From positions 55,831 to 119,830 of the forward strand of contig NZ_JAQRFI010000006.1 of the NCBI RefSeq assembly GCF_028598805.1: a stretch of DNA of 64,000 nucleotides, in the 5' to 3' direction. This document shows, piece after piece, positions 1 to 10,620 of the stretch. A program made the translations under genes and the position numbers. The notes beneath the pieces are model-generated. The model was not told where the DNA came from and searched no databases. It saw nothing but the letters and a program-made list of their open reading frames with translations. Every line of letters begins with the position of its first letter. Position 1 is the stretch's first letter. The DNA is from Xenorhabdus yunnanensis (GTDB taxonomy: Bacteria > Pseudomonadota > Gammaproteobacteria > Enterobacterales > Enterobacteriaceae).

Positions 1-230
1 ATACGGCTGCTATAGATTTCTTTGATTTCCGTGGCCGTCATGCCCGATTTTAACAAACCAGCCACATCCAGAATATTACGCTGTTTATCCAGCAGTTTCT
101 GTTCCTGCTGCTGTGCTTTCAAACCTACGGCTGACCCAGCAACCACAATTGAACATACAAGGCACAGTACAAAAACAACGAGAAACGTCCTGCCGACACT
201 GTCATTATTTTTTGGTTTATCATTAGCCAC
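1..230 (-). CDS. nqrC: NqrC, N-terminal part (cut by window edge)
   Basis: Subunit C of the Na+-translocating NADH:quinone oxidoreductase, a membrane complex that oxidises NADH, reduces ubiquinone and pumps Na+. About 76 residues are visible. A short polar N-terminus ([16 protein letters not shown]) is followed by one strong transmembrane helix rich in V, L, C and A, then [20 protein letters not shown], the typical NqrC start of the periplasmic FMN domain. The covalent-FMN threonine lies beyond the window. The start is GTG at 230, inside the end of nqrB, so the two genes overlap by 8 bp and are probably translationally coupled. The gene runs off the left edge of the window. The identification is firm because it follows nqrA and nqrB in the standard order. 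Confidence 0.93.
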   Translation of the reverse strand, partial: MANDKPKNNDSVGRTFLVVFVLCLVCSIVVAGSAVGLKAQQQEQKLLDKQRNILDVAGLLKSGMTATEIKEIYSSR

Positions 231-1461
231 GGGCTTTTCTCCGCTTAATATTGGCCTGTACGACCAGATAATCGAACAGTGGCGCGAACAGGTTAGCGAA
301 CAGAATCGCCAACATCATTCCTTCTGGATACGCTGGGTTTACAACTCTGATCAAAATACACATAACACCGATCAGAATACCGTATGCCCATTTACCTTTA
401 TCCGTAAACGCTGCGGATACAGGGTCAGTAGCCATAAAGATCATACCGAAAGCGAAGCCTCCCAGAACCATATGCCAGTACCATGGCATAGCAAACATTG
501 GGTTAGTGCTGGAGCCAATCGCATTAAACAGGTAAGACATTGCAATCATACCGATCATCACACCAGCAACGATGCGCCATGAAGCGATACGAGCAAACAG
601 AATGATGGCACCACCGATAAAAATCATCAGAGTGGAGACTTCACCAATTGAACCGGGAATGTTACCAATGAAAGCATCCATCCAAGTGATTGGCTGCCCA
701 GTAATGGTATTCATCAAACCGTGGCTACCCGCAGTTGCCCATTGAGACAAAGGCGTTGCACCAGAGAAACCGTCAGCCGCAGTCCAGACCAAATCGCCAG
801 AAATCTGGGCGGGATAAGCAAAGAACAGAAAAGCGCGACCAGCCAAGGCTGGGTTAAGGAAGTTACGACCAGTACCACCAAAGATTTCTTTCGCAACCAC
901 TACGCCGAAAGTAATCCCCAAAGCAGCCTGCCACAATGGCAGTGTTGGTGGAACAATCAGTGCAAACAAAATGGAGCTGACAAAGAAGCCTTCGTTGATT
1001 TCGTGTTTACGGATAATGGCAAACAAAACTTCCCAGAAACCACCAACGACAAAAACAACCGCATAAATTGGCAGGAAGTAAGTCGCTCCTAACAGCATTT
1101 TACTGCACCACCCTGCATCTGGTGTCAATGACGCACCAAGATACTGAGCAAGTACATAATGCCAATCAGAAGACAAAATCTGCTGTAAGGCATCTCCATT
1201 ATATAAATTAGTCAGGGCTGGTATTGCCTGATTCCCGACGTTATACATTCCCCAAAACATCGCAGGGAAAACAGATAGCCACACCAAGATCATCATGCGT
1301 TTGAGATCAATGGCATCACGAACATGGGCACGCCCTTTTGTCACTATACCCGGCGTGTAGAAAACGGTGCTTACTGCCTCATAGAGAGGATAATATTTTT
1401 CCAGTTTGCCGCCGGCCTCAAAGTGATGCTCTACTTTTTCAAATAAATTTTTCAGGCCCAT
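223..1461 (-). CDS. nqrB: NqrB, Na+-translocating NADH:quinone reductase subunit B
   Basis: Integral-membrane subunit of Na+-NQR, carrying covalent FMN and forming part of the Na+ path. It has 412 residues, the usual length. About 55 cytoplasmic residues ([19 protein letters not shown]...) precede a series of hydrophobic helices. The flavinylation motif SGAT is at residues 233-236, and Thr236 is the residue known to carry FMN in the Vibrio enzyme. The motif [12 protein letters not shown] near residue 152 is also characteristic. It is second in the nqrA-B-C order, 3 nt after the nqrA stop and overlapping nqrC by 8 bp, so it is part of one operon on the minus strand. Nothing suggests damage. 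Long open frames on the opposite strand here are shadows. Confidence 0.97.
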   Translation of the reverse strand: MGLKNLFEKVEHHFEAGGKLEKYYPLYEAVSTVFYTPGIVTKGRAHVRDAIDLKRMMILVWLSVFPAMFWGMYNVGNQAIPALTNLYNGDALQQILSSDWHYVLAQYLGASLTPDAGWCSKMLLGATYFLPIYAVVFVVGGFWEVLFAIIRKHEINEGFFVSSILFALIVPPTLPLWQAALGITFGVVVAKEIFGGTGRNFLNPALAGRAFLFFAYPAQISGDLVWTAADGFSGATPLSQWATAGSHGLMNTITGQPITWMDAFIGNIPGSIGEVSTLMIFIGGAIILFARIASWRIVAGVMIGMIAMSYLFNAIGSSTNPMFAMPWYWHMVLGGFAFGMIFMATDPVSAAFTDKGKWAYGILIGVMCILIRVVNPAYPEGMMLAILFANLFAPLFDYLVVQANIKRRKARG

Positions 1462-1464
1462 GAG

Positions 1465-2808
1465 TTACCCTTCCAGCTCAATCTTAGTCAGCACGTCACG
1501 CAGTACTGGACCGTACTCATATTTGCCGGGGCAAACATAGGTACACAATGCCAAATCTTCTTCATCCAACTCCAGACAACCCAGCGCCTGAGCACTATCA
1601 GTATCGCCTGCAAGCAAGTCACGCAATAGGTGCGTTGCCATGATATCCAGTGGCATTACACGCTCATAGTTGCCAATTGGCACCATGGAACGTTCCCCAC
1701 CATTTGTCGTGGTTGAGAAAGCAAAACGTTTCTTTTTCAGGAAATGGCCAATTGTGGTGCGGGTAATAGAAAACTTATTAATACCCGGAGCGATCCAACC
1801 GAATAGCTCTTTTTCCCGACCTTCTGCAAGGACGGAAACTAATGTATGGAAGCGGCCAAGATAATGGCGAGCATCATCTGATTTTGTCCCACACAGTACG
1901 GAACCAGAAATAATACGGTTGTCACCTTCTTTCAACTGATTTTGCGTCAATTCCAGCAAATCAGCACCCAGCTTGGTACGTACCAGCCGTGGAGATTTAA
2001 CCTGCGGCCCAGCCAGAGATACTATGCGATCAGTATAAAGTTCACCTGTGGTAAACAGTTTACCGATGGCAATGACATCCTGATACCCCAGATGCCATAC
2101 CATTTTCTGAGCACTGACAGGTTCAATGAAATGAATATGAGTACCAACCAAACCGGCTGGATGTGGGCCAGCAAACTGGTTATATATGATTTGAGCGTTA
2201 TTTCCTGCTGTTGGAATATTTCCAGCGCCATGGCAGACGTGGATTTTCTCATCTGTCAATTTTGACAGAACATTCAGGCCATCAACAAAAGCCTCTTCCT
2301 GAGTAGCAATAACGACTAAAGGATCAGCAGCCAGTGGCTGAGTATCCATCGCCGTAACAAAGATTGCCTTTGGTGTGGAACCGGGAACAGGAGAATGACT
2401 GAAAGGACGTGTACGCAATGCTGTCCACAGCCCTGATGCAAGCAGATTTTTCTCTACCTGTTCACGGCTCAGGCCAGCAAGTTCAGCACGTTCGTAGCGA
2501 TCAAACGTAACTTTCTCATCACCATTCACTTCAATAACGACAGATTGCAGGACACGGCGCTCACCACGCCCAATGGTTACAATTTTACCGCTTGCAGGAC
2601 TAGTGAAAATAACCCCTGGGTTCTTTTTGTCTTCAAAAAGAATTTGCCCTTTTTTAACATGCTCACCTTCCTTAACCAGCATAGAAGGACGCATTCCAAC
2701 ATATTCTTCGCCCAATAAAGCGACATGGCGAATTGTTGGACCGTCTTCTATAACTTGGGCAGGCTCTCCTGCTATCGGGAGGTTGAGTCCTTTTTTAATT
2801 TTTATCAT
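1465..2808 (-). CDS. nqrA: NqrA, Na+-translocating NADH:quinone reductase subunit A
   Basis: Peripheral cytoplasmic subunit of Na+-NQR, associated with quinone/inhibitor binding. It has 447 residues, the family length. It starts [16 protein letters not shown], the classic NqrA N-terminus with a biotinyl/lipoyl-like beta domain. It ends in the conserved [20 protein letters not shown] region, where the family has its Cys-containing C-terminal segment. It is the first gene of the nqr operon, so the promoter should lie in 2809-3230. The ATG at 2808 is supported by conservation of the N-terminus. The enzyme gives the cell Na+-motive force, as in Yersinia, Vibrio and Photorhabdus/Xenorhabdus; E. 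coli lacks it. Confidence 0.97.
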   Translation of the reverse strand: MIKIKKGLNLPIAGEPAQVIEDGPTIRHVALLGEEYVGMRPSMLVKEGEHVKKGQILFEDKKNPGVIFTSPASGKIVTIGRGERRVLQSVVIEVNGDEKVTFDRYERAELAGLSREQVEKNLLASGLWTALRTRPFSHSPVPGSTPKAIFVTAMDTQPLAADPLVVIATQEEAFVDGLNVLSKLTDEKIHVCHGAGNIPTAGNNAQIIYNQFAGPHPAGLVGTHIHFIEPVSAQKMVWHLGYQDVIAIGKLFTTGELYTDRIVSLAGPQVKSPRLVRTKLGADLLELTQNQLKEGDNRIISGSVLCGTKSDDARHYLGRFHTLVSVLAEGREKELFGWIAPGINKFSITRTTIGHFLKKKRFAFSTTTNGGERSMVPIGNYERVMPLDIMATHLLRDLLAGDTDSAQALGCLELDEEDLALCTYVCPGKYEYGPVLRDVLTKIELEG

Positions 2809-3230
2809 AAGATTTGCACAAGTTTATCAGTTAAATCATATACTACAGATTACCCTAGGGTATTTCCTTGGGGTAATGCAGCGACTTCAGTAATAAAAAA
2901 ACACCTTGAGCGATATATGTCTCAAGTTATTCACTCCGATAATCGTTACAATTTTCTCTTAATTTTAGCCAGCGGCAATTCTAACATCTCCCCCACTGAC
3001 TGTCTGATTAATCAAGTGACATGGCTCAAGCAAATAAGAATAATTTCTCTGCTGAACTGTTAACTACTCGAGAAAGACGAATTATTGCCTCACTTTTCTC
3101 TACAGCAGGGCGATTTTTAACCGAAAAGTAACTTCACAAGAACAGGATATCACTGCTATCTTTTATTCATTATTTCACTAAAAAATTGCCATCCCAATCC
3201 TGATATTTCACCTATCTGTCCGGTTATGTT
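2809..3230. other. Intergenic region between nqrA and the L,D-transpeptidase-fold gene
   Basis: This 422-bp divergent region should hold the nqr promoter on the minus strand and the promoter of the plus-strand gene at 3231. An imperfect palindrome, ATTACCC (2849-2855) with GGGTAAT (2871-2877), sits about 45 bp upstream of the nqrA start and could be a regulatory site; this is inference. A small ATG frame at 3021-3131 (36 codons, reading MAQANKNNFSAELLTTRERR...) contains an LTTRERR stretch like the start of a LuxR-type helix-turn-helix. It lacks the rest of that domain and a clear ribosome-binding site. I treat it as a possible remnant or chance frame. Confidence 0.4.
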
Positions 3231-4082
3231 ATGAAAAAAATAGTATTTTGCCTTTCATTGAGTCTATTACTATTACATGTGCCCTTTTTTGTCGTGGCCC
3301 ACTTTTCCGTGACACGATTTCCCGTAACGCAATCCTCAATCACACACTCTTCTCTATCACAATCTGCTACTACACGACCTACTACTCAACCTGTTACTAC
3401 ACCAGAGGTTTTTTCATGGCCCAAACTGCCAACCAGGAAACCGCTATTGAAAAGAATGGGTGCCAAGATTTTCATTCAAATATTCAAAGAAGAAAAACTT
3501 CTTGAGCTTTATACGAAAGACAACACAGACCATTATCAATTGACTCAAAGCTATCCTATTTGTAATTACTCTGGAGGACTTGGCCCAAAGACACTGAAAG
3601 GTGATTTTAAAAGCCCTGAAGGGTTTTACCATGCCAGCCTCAAACAATTAAAGCCAAATAGCCACTATTATCGAGCCATTAATCTGGGCTTTCCCAATGA
3701 ATTTGATAAATTCAAAGGATATTCCGGCAGGGATTTAATGATTCATGGTGCATGTAAATCTATTGGCTGTTATGCCATGACCAATCGTTATATGGATGAG
3801 ATATATCAGTACGCGGAAAGTGCATTTCATTATGGGCAGCATGAAATCAAAATCAATATTTATCCTTTCAGAATGACTCCGCAAAATATGAAGCGACATC
3901 AAAATAATGACAATTACCTGTTTTGGAAACAATTACAGCCCGCCTATGAGTATTTTGTCCAAAATAGCATTCCTGCTACTGTTAGCGTAATAGGCGGGCA
4001 ATATATTGTTAACGTAAACCCAAAAAATCAGCTCCCCTTATGGAACAGTGAATCAGACTATCTTCTCTCCAAGATGGAATAG
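3231..4082 (+). CDS. L,D-transpeptidase-fold protein of the DpaA/YafK family
   Basis: Periplasmic YkuD-fold enzyme related to E. coli YafK (DpaA/LdtF), which cuts the bond between Braun lipoprotein and peptidoglycan. It has 283 residues. A signal-peptide-like N-terminus (MKKIVFCLSLSLLLL) is followed by an unusual Ser/Thr/Gln-rich stretch (about residues 26-58) and the YkuD domain. The catalytic signature is HGACKSIGCYAM, with His172 and the nucleophile Cys180. The YafK-specific C-terminal NIYPFRMTPQNM region is present. The 3' end overlaps the convergent yafJ gene by 30 bp. The assignment to this family is firm; whether it is hydrolytic or transpeptidating cannot be read from sequence. The S/T-rich linker is longer than I expect for the family. 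Confidence 0.88.
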   Translation: MKKIVFCLSLSLLLLHVPFFVVAHFSVTRFPVTQSSITHSSLSQSATTRPTTQPVTTPEVFSWPKLPTRKPLLKRMGAKIFIQIFKEEKLLELYTKDNTDHYQLTQSYPICNYSGGLGPKTLKGDFKSPEGFYHASLKQLKPNSHYYRAINLGFPNEFDKFKGYSGRDLMIHGACKSIGCYAMTNRYMDEIYQYAESAFHYGQHEIKINIYPFRMTPQNMKRHQNNDNYLFWKQLQPAYEYFVQNSIPATVSVIGGQYIVNVNPKNQLPLWNSESDYLLSKME

Positions 4083-4820
4083 CGCATAGTTACCTGATTC
4101 GATACGATGCCAAGATTCATTTCCAGTTAAAGGTTGAGTCGCAATCACTGATACTACATCCCCTGGTTGAGTATGCTGCTGAAAGTCAATTTCAACATCC
4201 TGATCAAGTAATTTGGCCCTGCCAAAAGGAGCACGACGAGTAATCCAATACAATTGGGTCGAACAGTAAGCCATGACAAACTGCCCATCCGACAACAACA
4301 TATTGAAAACACCTTTTTTTCTCAGCTGATGGGCCAGAGAGGCAATAAACTTAAATACTGCCGGCCAATTGGAAGGTCGCTTGGGATATTTCAACGATAG
4401 CTGATGCAATATCCAGCAAAATGCCCATTCACTGTCTGTCTCTCCAACCGGTCGATAACTACCCGTTTTCAACTTATTGTGTCCCTTAAGTTGGCCATTA
4501 TGGGCATAAGTCCAGTATTTTCCCCACAACTCACGGGTAAATGGATGGGTATTTACCAGAGAAACATTACCTCTGTTTGCCTGACGAATATGAGCCACAA
4601 TCACTTCTGATTTGATCGGATAGCCCTGTACAAATTGAGCCACAGGTGAATGACAACTGGATTGATGATCTTTAAACGTTCTGTATCCCAATCCCTCATA
4701 GAAGGTAACTCCCCAGCCATCCTTATGAGGGCCGGTATGCCCACCACGCTGAATTAAGCCACTCAGACTGAAAATAATATCTGTTGGCACGTTGGCATTC
4801 ATGCCAAGTAATTCACACAT
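4053..4820 (-). CDS. yafJ: Class II glutamine amidotransferase YafJ
   Basis: Putative glutamine amidotransferase of the YafJ/DUF type, an Ntn-hydrolase whose exposed Cys2 after Met removal (MCELLGMNAN) is the predicted nucleophile. It has 255 residues, the family length. Characteristic segments are GGHTGPHKDGWGVTFYEG (residues 26-43), the AHIRQA motif, and THPF followed by YAHNGQL, which forms the glutamine-binding part of GATase II domains. The natural acceptor is unknown. It lies between the convergent YafK-like gene and gmhA, the order seen in other enterobacteria. The ATG at 4820 is required to place Cys at position 2, which supports the start. Confidence 0.92.
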   Translation of the reverse strand: MCELLGMNANVPTDIIFSLSGLIQRGGHTGPHKDGWGVTFYEGLGYRTFKDHQSSCHSPVAQFVQGYPIKSEVIVAHIRQANRGNVSLVNTHPFTRELWGKYWTYAHNGQLKGHNKLKTGSYRPVGETDSEWAFCWILHQLSLKYPKRPSNWPAVFKFIASLAHQLRKKGVFNMLLSDGQFVMAYCSTQLYWITRRAPFGRAKLLDQDVEIDFQQHTQPGDVVSVIATQPLTGNESWHRIESGNYALFHLGEKIV

Positions 4821-4882
4821 TGCCTACCTCTAACGCCTACTCCTACTGCCTATTCCTAATACTTATTTCTAACGAACAGCAA

Positions 4883-5464
4883 TCAGGCTTTTACCATTTC
4901 TTTTTCAATCAATTGAATCAAGATATGAATGACTTTGATATGAATTTCCTGAATACGGTCTGCATAACCAAAATGCGGTACCCGAATTTCAACATCTGCC
5001 GTACCTGCCATTTTTCCGCCATCTTTGCCAGTTAGTGTAATAACTTTCATACCCTTGGCCCGGGCTGCTTCAACCGCTTTAATGATGTTGCCTGAGTTTC
5101 CCGAAGTCGAAATACCCAGTAATACATCACCTTTTTGACCGACGGCTTCAACATAGCGAGAAAATACATAGTCATAACCAAAATCATTGCTTACGCAGGA
5201 TAAATGGCTAGGATCGGAAATCGCAATGGCCGGATATCCCGGACGGTTTTCACGATAACGGCCTGTCAATTCTTCCGCAAAATGCATGGCGTCACAATGC
5301 GAGCCACCATTACCACAGGAAAGCACTTTTCCTCCAGCCTTGAATGAATCAGCCAACAAAACAGCGGCTTTTTGAATCGCATCAATATTTGCATCATCGT
5401 TAAGGAAATTAGCCAACGTATCTGCGGCCTCGGATAACTCACTGCGGATCAGTTCTTGATACAT
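4883..5464 (-). CDS. gmhA: Sedoheptulose-7-phosphate isomerase GmhA
   Basis: Converts sedoheptulose 7-phosphate to D-glycero-D-manno-heptose 7-phosphate, the first step of ADP-heptose synthesis for the LPS inner core. It has 193 residues, the normal size. It is a single SIS domain with the phosphosugar-binding motif [20 protein letters not shown] (about residues 54-73), the ISTSGNSGN loop and the C-terminal [15 protein letters not shown] helix. It lies upstream of yafJ on the same strand and diverges from fadE, the common enterobacterial arrangement. The ATG at 5464 matches the conserved [17 protein letters not shown] start. The 62 bp after the stop hold short TAxxxCCTA-like repeats with no clear function. 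Confidence 0.96.
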   Translation of the reverse strand: MYQELIRSELSEAADTLANFLNDDANIDAIQKAAVLLADSFKAGGKVLSCGNGGSHCDAMHFAEELTGRYRENRPGYPAIAISDPSHLSCVSNDFGYDYVFSRYVEAVGQKGDVLLGISTSGNSGNIIKAVEAARAKGMKVITLTGKDGGKMAGTADVEIRVPHFGYADRIQEIHIKVIHILIQLIEKEMVKA

Positions 5465-5667
5465 GGAACTTATACTCCTGAAAGGTCTTCGGAATTAATA
5501 ATACTAGTCAATCAGTGTAACGGATTCCCCCCCCTGAAAGAAGATATCATCACATCTCAGTAGAATTATTGCCCACAAAACTACAATGACTTTGTGAGCT
5601 AGATTGTAATTAAGATGTAAATGTATTGATAAATACATTTTCCTCATCTAAAAAAGAAGAACACCAC

Positions 5668-5684
5668 AACAGGTCAGACCTCTG
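5668..5684 (+). promoter_or_regulatory. FadR-like operator upstream of fadE
   Basis: The 17-mer AACAGGTCAGACCTCTG matches the FadR consensus AACTGGTCNGACCTGTT at most positions, including the central GGTC-N-GAC core. It lies 34-50 bp upstream of the fadE ATG. FadR represses beta-oxidation genes until long-chain acyl-CoA binds it, and fadE is a known FadR target in E. coli. The match is seen in sequence; the regulation is inferred. Confidence 0.7.
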
Positions 5685-5717
5685 ACAACTCAACCTGAGA
5701 TTTACAGGAGTTTTACT

Positions 5718-8165
5718 ATGACCGCTTTCAGCATTATTGTATTTTTAGTCTTGATTGGCGGGCTTTGTTACCGCAAAGTCAGCCTGACTCTCAGTAGCTT
5801 ACTGCTTGTTGCCTATACACTAGTGATGGGCATGACGGGCCTTTGGAGCTACTGGTTGCTGTTACCATTAGCCATTGTTTTATTCCCCCTTGTCTTTACA
5901 CCAATACGTATCTCTTTATTCTCTGCACCTGGTTTAAAAGCCTTCCGTAGGGTTATGCCAAGCATGTCCACAACAGAGAAAGAGGCCATTGATGCAGGAA
6001 CCACATGGTGGGAAGGTGACTTATTCCGTGGTAACCCTGACTGGCAAAAACTGCATAACTACCCAAAACCGCAGTTATCCGCTGAAGAACAAGCATTTAT
6101 TGATGGTCCGGTAGAAGAAGCCTGCCGCATGGCAAATGATTTCCAAATCACTCATGAATTGGCTGACTTACCTCCAGAACTTTGGACTTATCTGAAAGAA
6201 AATCGTTTCTTTGCCATGATCATCAAGAAAGAATATGGTGGCCTGGAATTTTCCGCTTACGCACAATCTCAGGTACTACAAAAACTGGCTGGCGTATCAG
6301 GTATTCTGGCAATTACTGTTGGTGTGCCTAACTCCTTGGGGCCAGGTGAATTGCTGCAACACTACGGCACCGATGAACAGAAAAAACGTTACTTGCCCGG
6401 CCTTGCCCGCGGTGAAGAAATTCCTTGCTTTGCCTTGACCAGCCCGGAAGCCGGTTCAGATGCCGGAGCCATTCCTGATACAGGTGTTGTCTGTATGGGT
6501 GAATGGCAAGGCGAACAAGTTCTTGGTATGCGCCTGAATTGGAATAAGCGTTACATTACTCTTGCTCCTATCGCTACCGTTTTGGGATTGGCATTTAAAC
6601 TGTATGACCCTGATCATCTGCTGGGTGATACTGAATCTCTGGGAATTACCTGTGCTTTGATTCCAACCAATACCCCAGGGGTTGAGATTGGTCGCCGCCA
6701 TTTCCCTCTGAATGTCCCATTCCAGAATGGCCCAACCCGCGGTAAAGATATTTTTGTCCCTATTGATTACATCATTGGTGGGACAAAAATGGCAGGTCAG
6801 GGGTGGCGTATGCTGGTTGAATGTCTGTCTGTTGGCCGTGGTATTACCTTGCCATCCAACGCAACAGGGGGATTAAAAAGTGCAGCTATGGCAATCGGTG
6901 CTTATTCCTATATCCGCCGTCAGTTCAAACTTCCTATCGGTAAGATGGAAGGTATTGAAGAGCCATTGGCACGTATCGCTGGTAACTCTTACCTGATGGA
7001 CGCAGCCGCAACTATGATTACCAGCGGTATCATGCAGGGTGAAAAACCAGCGGTTCTGTCTGCCATCGTGAAATACCACTGTACGCATAGAGGACAGCGT
7101 TCCATCATCGATGCGATGGATATTGCTGGCGGTAAAGGCATCTGTCTTGGCCCATCCAATTTCCTTGCCCGCGGCTATCAGGGCGCTCCAATTGCCATCA
7201 CCGTGGAAGGCGCGAATATCCTGACCCGTAGCATGATCATCTTTGGTCAAGGTGCAATCCGCTGCCATCCTTATGTACTGGCTGAAATAGCAGCAGCAGA
7301 AAGCAACAATGTGAAAGACTTTGACAAAGCCTTGTTTGGTCACTTGGGCCATGTTGCCAGCAACACTCTGCGCAGTCTGTGGCTTGGTATTACCAAAGGC
7401 AGAACCAGCAGTTCGCCAGCCAATGACGCTACTCGACGTTACTATCAACAGATCAATCGCTTAAGTTCCAACCTTGCTCTGCTCTCAGACGTTTCAATGG
7501 GAGTATTGGGTGGCAGTCTGAAACGCCGTGAACGCATTTCAGCTCGTCTGGGGGATATTCTGAGCCAAATCTTCCTGGCTTCCGCTACCTTGAAGCGCTA
7601 TGAAGATGAAGGACGCCAGAAAGAAGATCTACCATTGGTACAATGGGCAGTAGAAGAGAGCCTGCATCAAGCTGAACAGGCCATGAATGATTTGCTGCGC
7701 AATTTCCCTAACCGTTTGGTCGCAGGTTTAATCCGTGTGATTGTTTTCCCATTGGGACGCGTGCATACCGCACCATCCGACAAATTGGATCACAAACTGG
7801 CTCAGATCTTACAAACCCCTTCCACAACCCGTAGCCGGATTGGACGTGGGCAATATCTGACACCAAGCAAACACAACCCTCACGGGTTACTGGAAGAGGC
7901 ATTGCACGATATCATCGCGGCAGAACCAATCCATGCTCGCTTAAGCCGTGAAGCAGGCAAAAACCTAAGCTTCACTCGTTTGGACGAATTAGCTGAAAAA
8001 GCATTGGCAGAGCACAAAATTACTCAGGAAGAAGCAGATATCCTGAAACGTGCTGAAAACAGTCGACTGCGTTCAATCAATGTCGATGAATTTGAGCCGG
8101 ATGCATTTGCTGTACCAAACTCTGCAAAAAAGCCTGAAAGTCAGCGTCAAAATAAAGCCGCTTGA
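5718..8165 (+). CDS. fadE: Acyl-CoA dehydrogenase FadE
   Basis: First step of fatty-acid beta-oxidation: FAD-dependent desaturation of acyl-CoA to trans-2-enoyl-CoA. It has 815 residues, equal to the large E. coli-type FadE and about twice a standard acyl-CoA dehydrogenase. The first 75 residues hold hydrophobic helices (membrane-associated N-terminus). The ACAD core follows from about residue 115, with the FAD/substrate motif [15 protein letters not shown] and [18 protein letters not shown] near residue 500. A FadE-specific C-terminal domain (DUF1974-like) completes the protein. A good ribosome-binding site (AGGAG) precedes the ATG. The FadR-like site upstream suggests repression in the absence of fatty acids. 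The gene is monocistronic, ending before a bidirectional terminator shared with lysA. Confidence 0.97.
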   Translation: MTAFSIIVFLVLIGGLCYRKVSLTLSSLLLVAYTLVMGMTGLWSYWLLLPLAIVLFPLVFTPIRISLFSAPGLKAFRRVMPSMSTTEKEAIDAGTTWWEGDLFRGNPDWQKLHNYPKPQLSAEEQAFIDGPVEEACRMANDFQITHELADLPPELWTYLKENRFFAMIIKKEYGGLEFSAYAQSQVLQKLAGVSGILAITVGVPNSLGPGELLQHYGTDEQKKRYLPGLARGEEIPCFALTSPEAGSDAGAIPDTGVVCMGEWQGEQVLGMRLNWNKRYITLAPIATVLGLAFKLYDPDHLLGDTESLGITCALIPTNTPGVEIGRRHFPLNVPFQNGPTRGKDIFVPIDYIIGGTKMAGQGWRMLVECLSVGRGITLPSNATGGLKSAAMAIGAYSYIRRQFKLPIGKMEGIEEPLARIAGNSYLMDAAATMITSGIMQGEKPAVLSAIVKYHCTHRGQRSIIDAMDIAGGKGICLGPSNFLARGYQGAPIAITVEGANILTRSMIIFGQGAIRCHPYVLAEIAAAESNNVKDFDKALFGHLGHVASNTLRSLWLGITKGRTSSSPANDATRRYYQQINRLSSNLALLSDVSMGVLGGSLKRRERISARLGDILSQIFLASATLKRYEDEGRQKEDLPLVQWAVEESLHQAEQAMNDLLRNFPNRLVAGLIRVIVFPLGRVHTAPSDKLDHKLAQILQTPSTTRSRIGRGQYLTPSKHNPHGLLEEALHDIIAAEPIHARLSREAGKNLSFTRLDELAEKALAEHKITQEEADILKRAENSRLRSINVDEFEPDAFAVPNSAKKPESQRQNKAA

Positions 8166-8219
8166 TGCTGACCAGAAGAACTGATTAAGTACAAATATAG
8201 GAACTAAAATACAGGAACT

Positions 8220-8251
8220 AAAATACGGGGTACTTTATATCCCCGTATTTT
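8220..8251. terminator. Bidirectional terminator between fadE and lysA
   Basis: A perfect 11-bp inverted repeat, AAAATACGGGG and CCCCGTATTTT, encloses a 10-nt loop and has A and T runs on either side, so it can work on both strands. It separates the convergent genes fadE and lysA and ends 3 bp before the lysA stop codon. Two copies of AGGAACTAAAATAC precede it. Confidence 0.85.
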
Positions 8252-8254
8252 ATT

Positions 8255-9535
8255 TTAAATGGATTCCAGCGATAACAACTCTTCAATTGTCTGGCGACGC
8301 CGAATCAGACGACTTTCTCCCCCGATAAACAAAACTTCAGGAATTAAAGGACGACTATTATAATTTGAAGACATAGATGCGCCATAAGCGCCGGTGTCAT
8401 GAAAAATCAGGTAATCCCCGACTCGGACACGGGGTAGCAGACGTGGTACAAGATCTCCCCCTGCCAACTGGGTGAAAACATCACCAGACTCGCACAACGG
8501 TCCCGCGACTATAGTTTCTGATTTTTCACTATTTTCAATATGTTCATTGCTTTCACAGTCATTTATCGGCAACACAGAAATATGGTGATAACTGCCATAC
8601 ATCGCCGGACGCATTAAATCATTGAAACCAGCATCTACCAGCACATAATGTTGATTACCCATAGATTTAACTGCCCGTACTTCCGCCATCAAGATACCTG
8701 ATTCAGCAACCAGAAAACGACCGGGTTCAATTTCCAGCTCAACGTGATGCCCCAAATGCTGCTCAATACGCTGGCGAGCCTCATGCCACAAATTATAATA
8801 ATGTTCAGTATCTACTGACTCTTCACCGATTTTATAGGGAATTGATAAGCCACCACCTGCTGAAATGGCCTGAATATCCTCTCCGCACAGCATGACCTGC
8901 TCCACCATGGCATTACATACATTGGAAAGATGCTGATAATCCACACCTGAGCCAATGTGCATATGTAGCCCCACTAATTTCAGGCCATATTGATGAATTT
9001 TTTCAATTGCCAGAGGAAGATCCTGAAACCAGATCCCATGTTTGCTATTTTCACCGCCAGTATTGGTCTTTTGGCTATGCCCATGCCCGAATCCGGGATT
9101 GATGCGTAACCAAACCGGATGCCCGGACTGTCGTTCACCAATTTGTTCCAGCATATCAATAGAACCGACATTGACCGGAATATCCAGCTCAATAACACGC
9201 GACAATGTCGCCTCATCAATCACATCCGCAGTGAACACAATTTCTGATTTATCGCGTCCGGGCTTAAAACCTGCATAAAGCGCCCGCTCGATTTCGCCCA
9301 ATGACACCGCATCAACTTTCACGCCCTGCTCTCTCATCAAGCGTAAAATATGGGTATTCGAACACGCTTTTTGTGCGAACCGAATGACATCAAATTGCTT
9401 CAATTTTTCAATTTGTTTGATGATGCTATCACCATCATAAAGCCACAATGGTGTTCCATATTGAATAGGTAAACGGAGTAGATTTTCAGAGGTAAAATGT
9501 TCCCCCAAACCATGAGTAAAAGTCGATATAGTCAT
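8255..9535 (-). CDS. lysA: Diaminopimelate decarboxylase LysA
   Basis: PLP-dependent decarboxylation of meso-diaminopimelate to L-lysine, the last step of lysine synthesis. It has 426 residues. It is a fold-type III alanine-racemase-like barrel: the segment FAQKACSNTHILRLMREQG (about residue 53) carries the PLP lysine, and HMHIGSGVDY, SAGGGLSIPY and EIEPGRFLV are the family motifs. The C-terminal beta domain holds CESGDVF and the YGASMSSNYNSRP tail. It is transcribed divergently from a LysR-type regulator at 9691, the classic lysA/lysR arrangement, so activation by LysR under low lysine is likely. A linker CESNEHIENSEKSE near residue 330 looks like a small lineage insertion. Confidence 0.96.
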   Translation of the reverse strand: MTISTFTHGLGEHFTSENLLRLPIQYGTPLWLYDGDSIIKQIEKLKQFDVIRFAQKACSNTHILRLMREQGVKVDAVSLGEIERALYAGFKPGRDKSEIVFTADVIDEATLSRVIELDIPVNVGSIDMLEQIGERQSGHPVWLRINPGFGHGHSQKTNTGGENSKHGIWFQDLPLAIEKIHQYGLKLVGLHMHIGSGVDYQHLSNVCNAMVEQVMLCGEDIQAISAGGGLSIPYKIGEESVDTEHYYNLWHEARQRIEQHLGHHVELEIEPGRFLVAESGILMAEVRAVKSMGNQHYVLVDAGFNDLMRPAMYGSYHHISVLPINDCESNEHIENSEKSETIVAGPLCESGDVFTQLAGGDLVPRLLPRVRVGDYLIFHDTGAYGASMSSNYNSRPLIPEVLFIGGESRLIRRRQTIEELLSLESI

Positions 9536-9690
9536 TGAAGCGTCTCACAAAATCAGCAGATCCTTCATTATTGACAATAACAAAGCAGGAATAAAAATAT
9601 CTATTTGGCTATAGTCTATTCATTTATGATATCGTTATGTCTATTTTTTATTCTCTTGAAGAAGAACTCAGTAATTAAAGAGACAAATAT

Positions 9691-10620
9691 ATGCACTCTT
9701 GCTCATGGCGACACATTGAAATTTTTCATGCTGTAATGACGACTAAAAACCTGACTGATGCAGCATTATTACTGAAAACATCCCAACCAACCGTTAGCCG
9801 TGAACTCGCACGCCTTGAACAATTACTGAAATTTAAATTGTTTGATCGCATCAAAGGACGCCTGTTTCCTACTGCGCAAGGGTTGCGGCTATTCGAAGAA
9901 GTGCAGCGCTCTTATTATGGGCTGGAAAGAATAATCAACGCGGCTGACAGTATCCGACAATTTGAACAGGCACAATTATCCATTGCCTGCTTACCAATGT
10001 TCTCCCAATCTCTGCTGCCAAAAGCCTGTCGCAGTTTTATCGAATACTATCCAGAAGCCAAACTGACTATCATTCCGCAAGAATCTCCCTTATTGGAAGA
10101 ATGGCTTTCAGCACAGCGCCACGATATCGGTTTAACCGAACATTTACAGGCCCCTGCCGGTACTGAACGTGAAACGTTAATAACCTTAAATGAAGTTTGT
10201 GTCTTACCTGCCAATCACCCACTCAGTCAAAAAGCACAACTGACACCCGCAGATTTTCACAATCAAAAATTTATCAGCCTATCGCTCACAGACAGTTATA
10301 GACAGCTCATTGATACAATCTTTACTGAGCATCAGGTCAACCGCAAGATGGTGATGGAAACTCACAGCGCAGCCTCAATTTGCACCATGATTAACGAAGG
10401 AATCGGGATATCTATCGTAAACCCGCTGACTGCATTAGATTATTTGGATAATAATTCAGAAATTTACATTCGACCATTCAGCATCGACATTCCATTCACA
10501 GTAAGTTTAATCAAGCCTATACATCGGCCATCCTCAGAACCCGTGGAAGCTTTTATTACTCATTTGAAACAGCAGACCGCCCTATTTCCCGAAAAATTGG
10601 CATCAGCGTTTCAACATTAG
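9691..10620 (+). CDS. lysR: LysR, transcriptional activator of lysA
   Basis: LysR-type transcriptional regulator of 309 residues. The winged helix-turn-helix is at residues 5-65 (IEIFHAVMTTKNLTDAALLL, then TSQPTVSRELARLEQLL). The rest is the periplasmic-binding-like effector domain. Its position, divergent from lysA with a 155-bp shared intergenic region, identifies it as the lysine-responsive LysR itself; in E. coli LysR activates lysA when diaminopimelate is present. The stop overlaps the next convergent LysR-type gene by 4 bp. The start MHSCSWRHIEIFH aligns with known LysR N-termini. Confidence 0.9.
   Translation: MHSCSWRHIEIFHAVMTTKNLTDAALLLKTSQPTVSRELARLEQLLKFKLFDRIKGRLFPTAQGLRLFEEVQRSYYGLERIINAADSIRQFEQAQLSIACLPMFSQSLLPKACRSFIEYYPEAKLTIIPQESPLLEEWLSAQRHDIGLTEHLQAPAGTERETLITLNEVCVLPANHPLSQKAQLTPADFHNQKFISLSLTDSYRQLIDTIFTEHQVNRKMVMETHSAASICTMINEGIGISIVNPLTALDYLDNNSEIYIRPFSIDIPFTVSLIKPIHRPSSEPVEAFITHLKQQTALFPEKLASAFQH

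Noticed and set aside
22..582. Plus-strand open frame of 186 codons
   Set aside because: It is antisense to nqrB/nqrC, which are clear on the other strand.
3021..3131. LuxR-type regulator gene
   Set aside because: Only LTTRERR resembles the helix-turn-helix start; the rest of the domain is missing.
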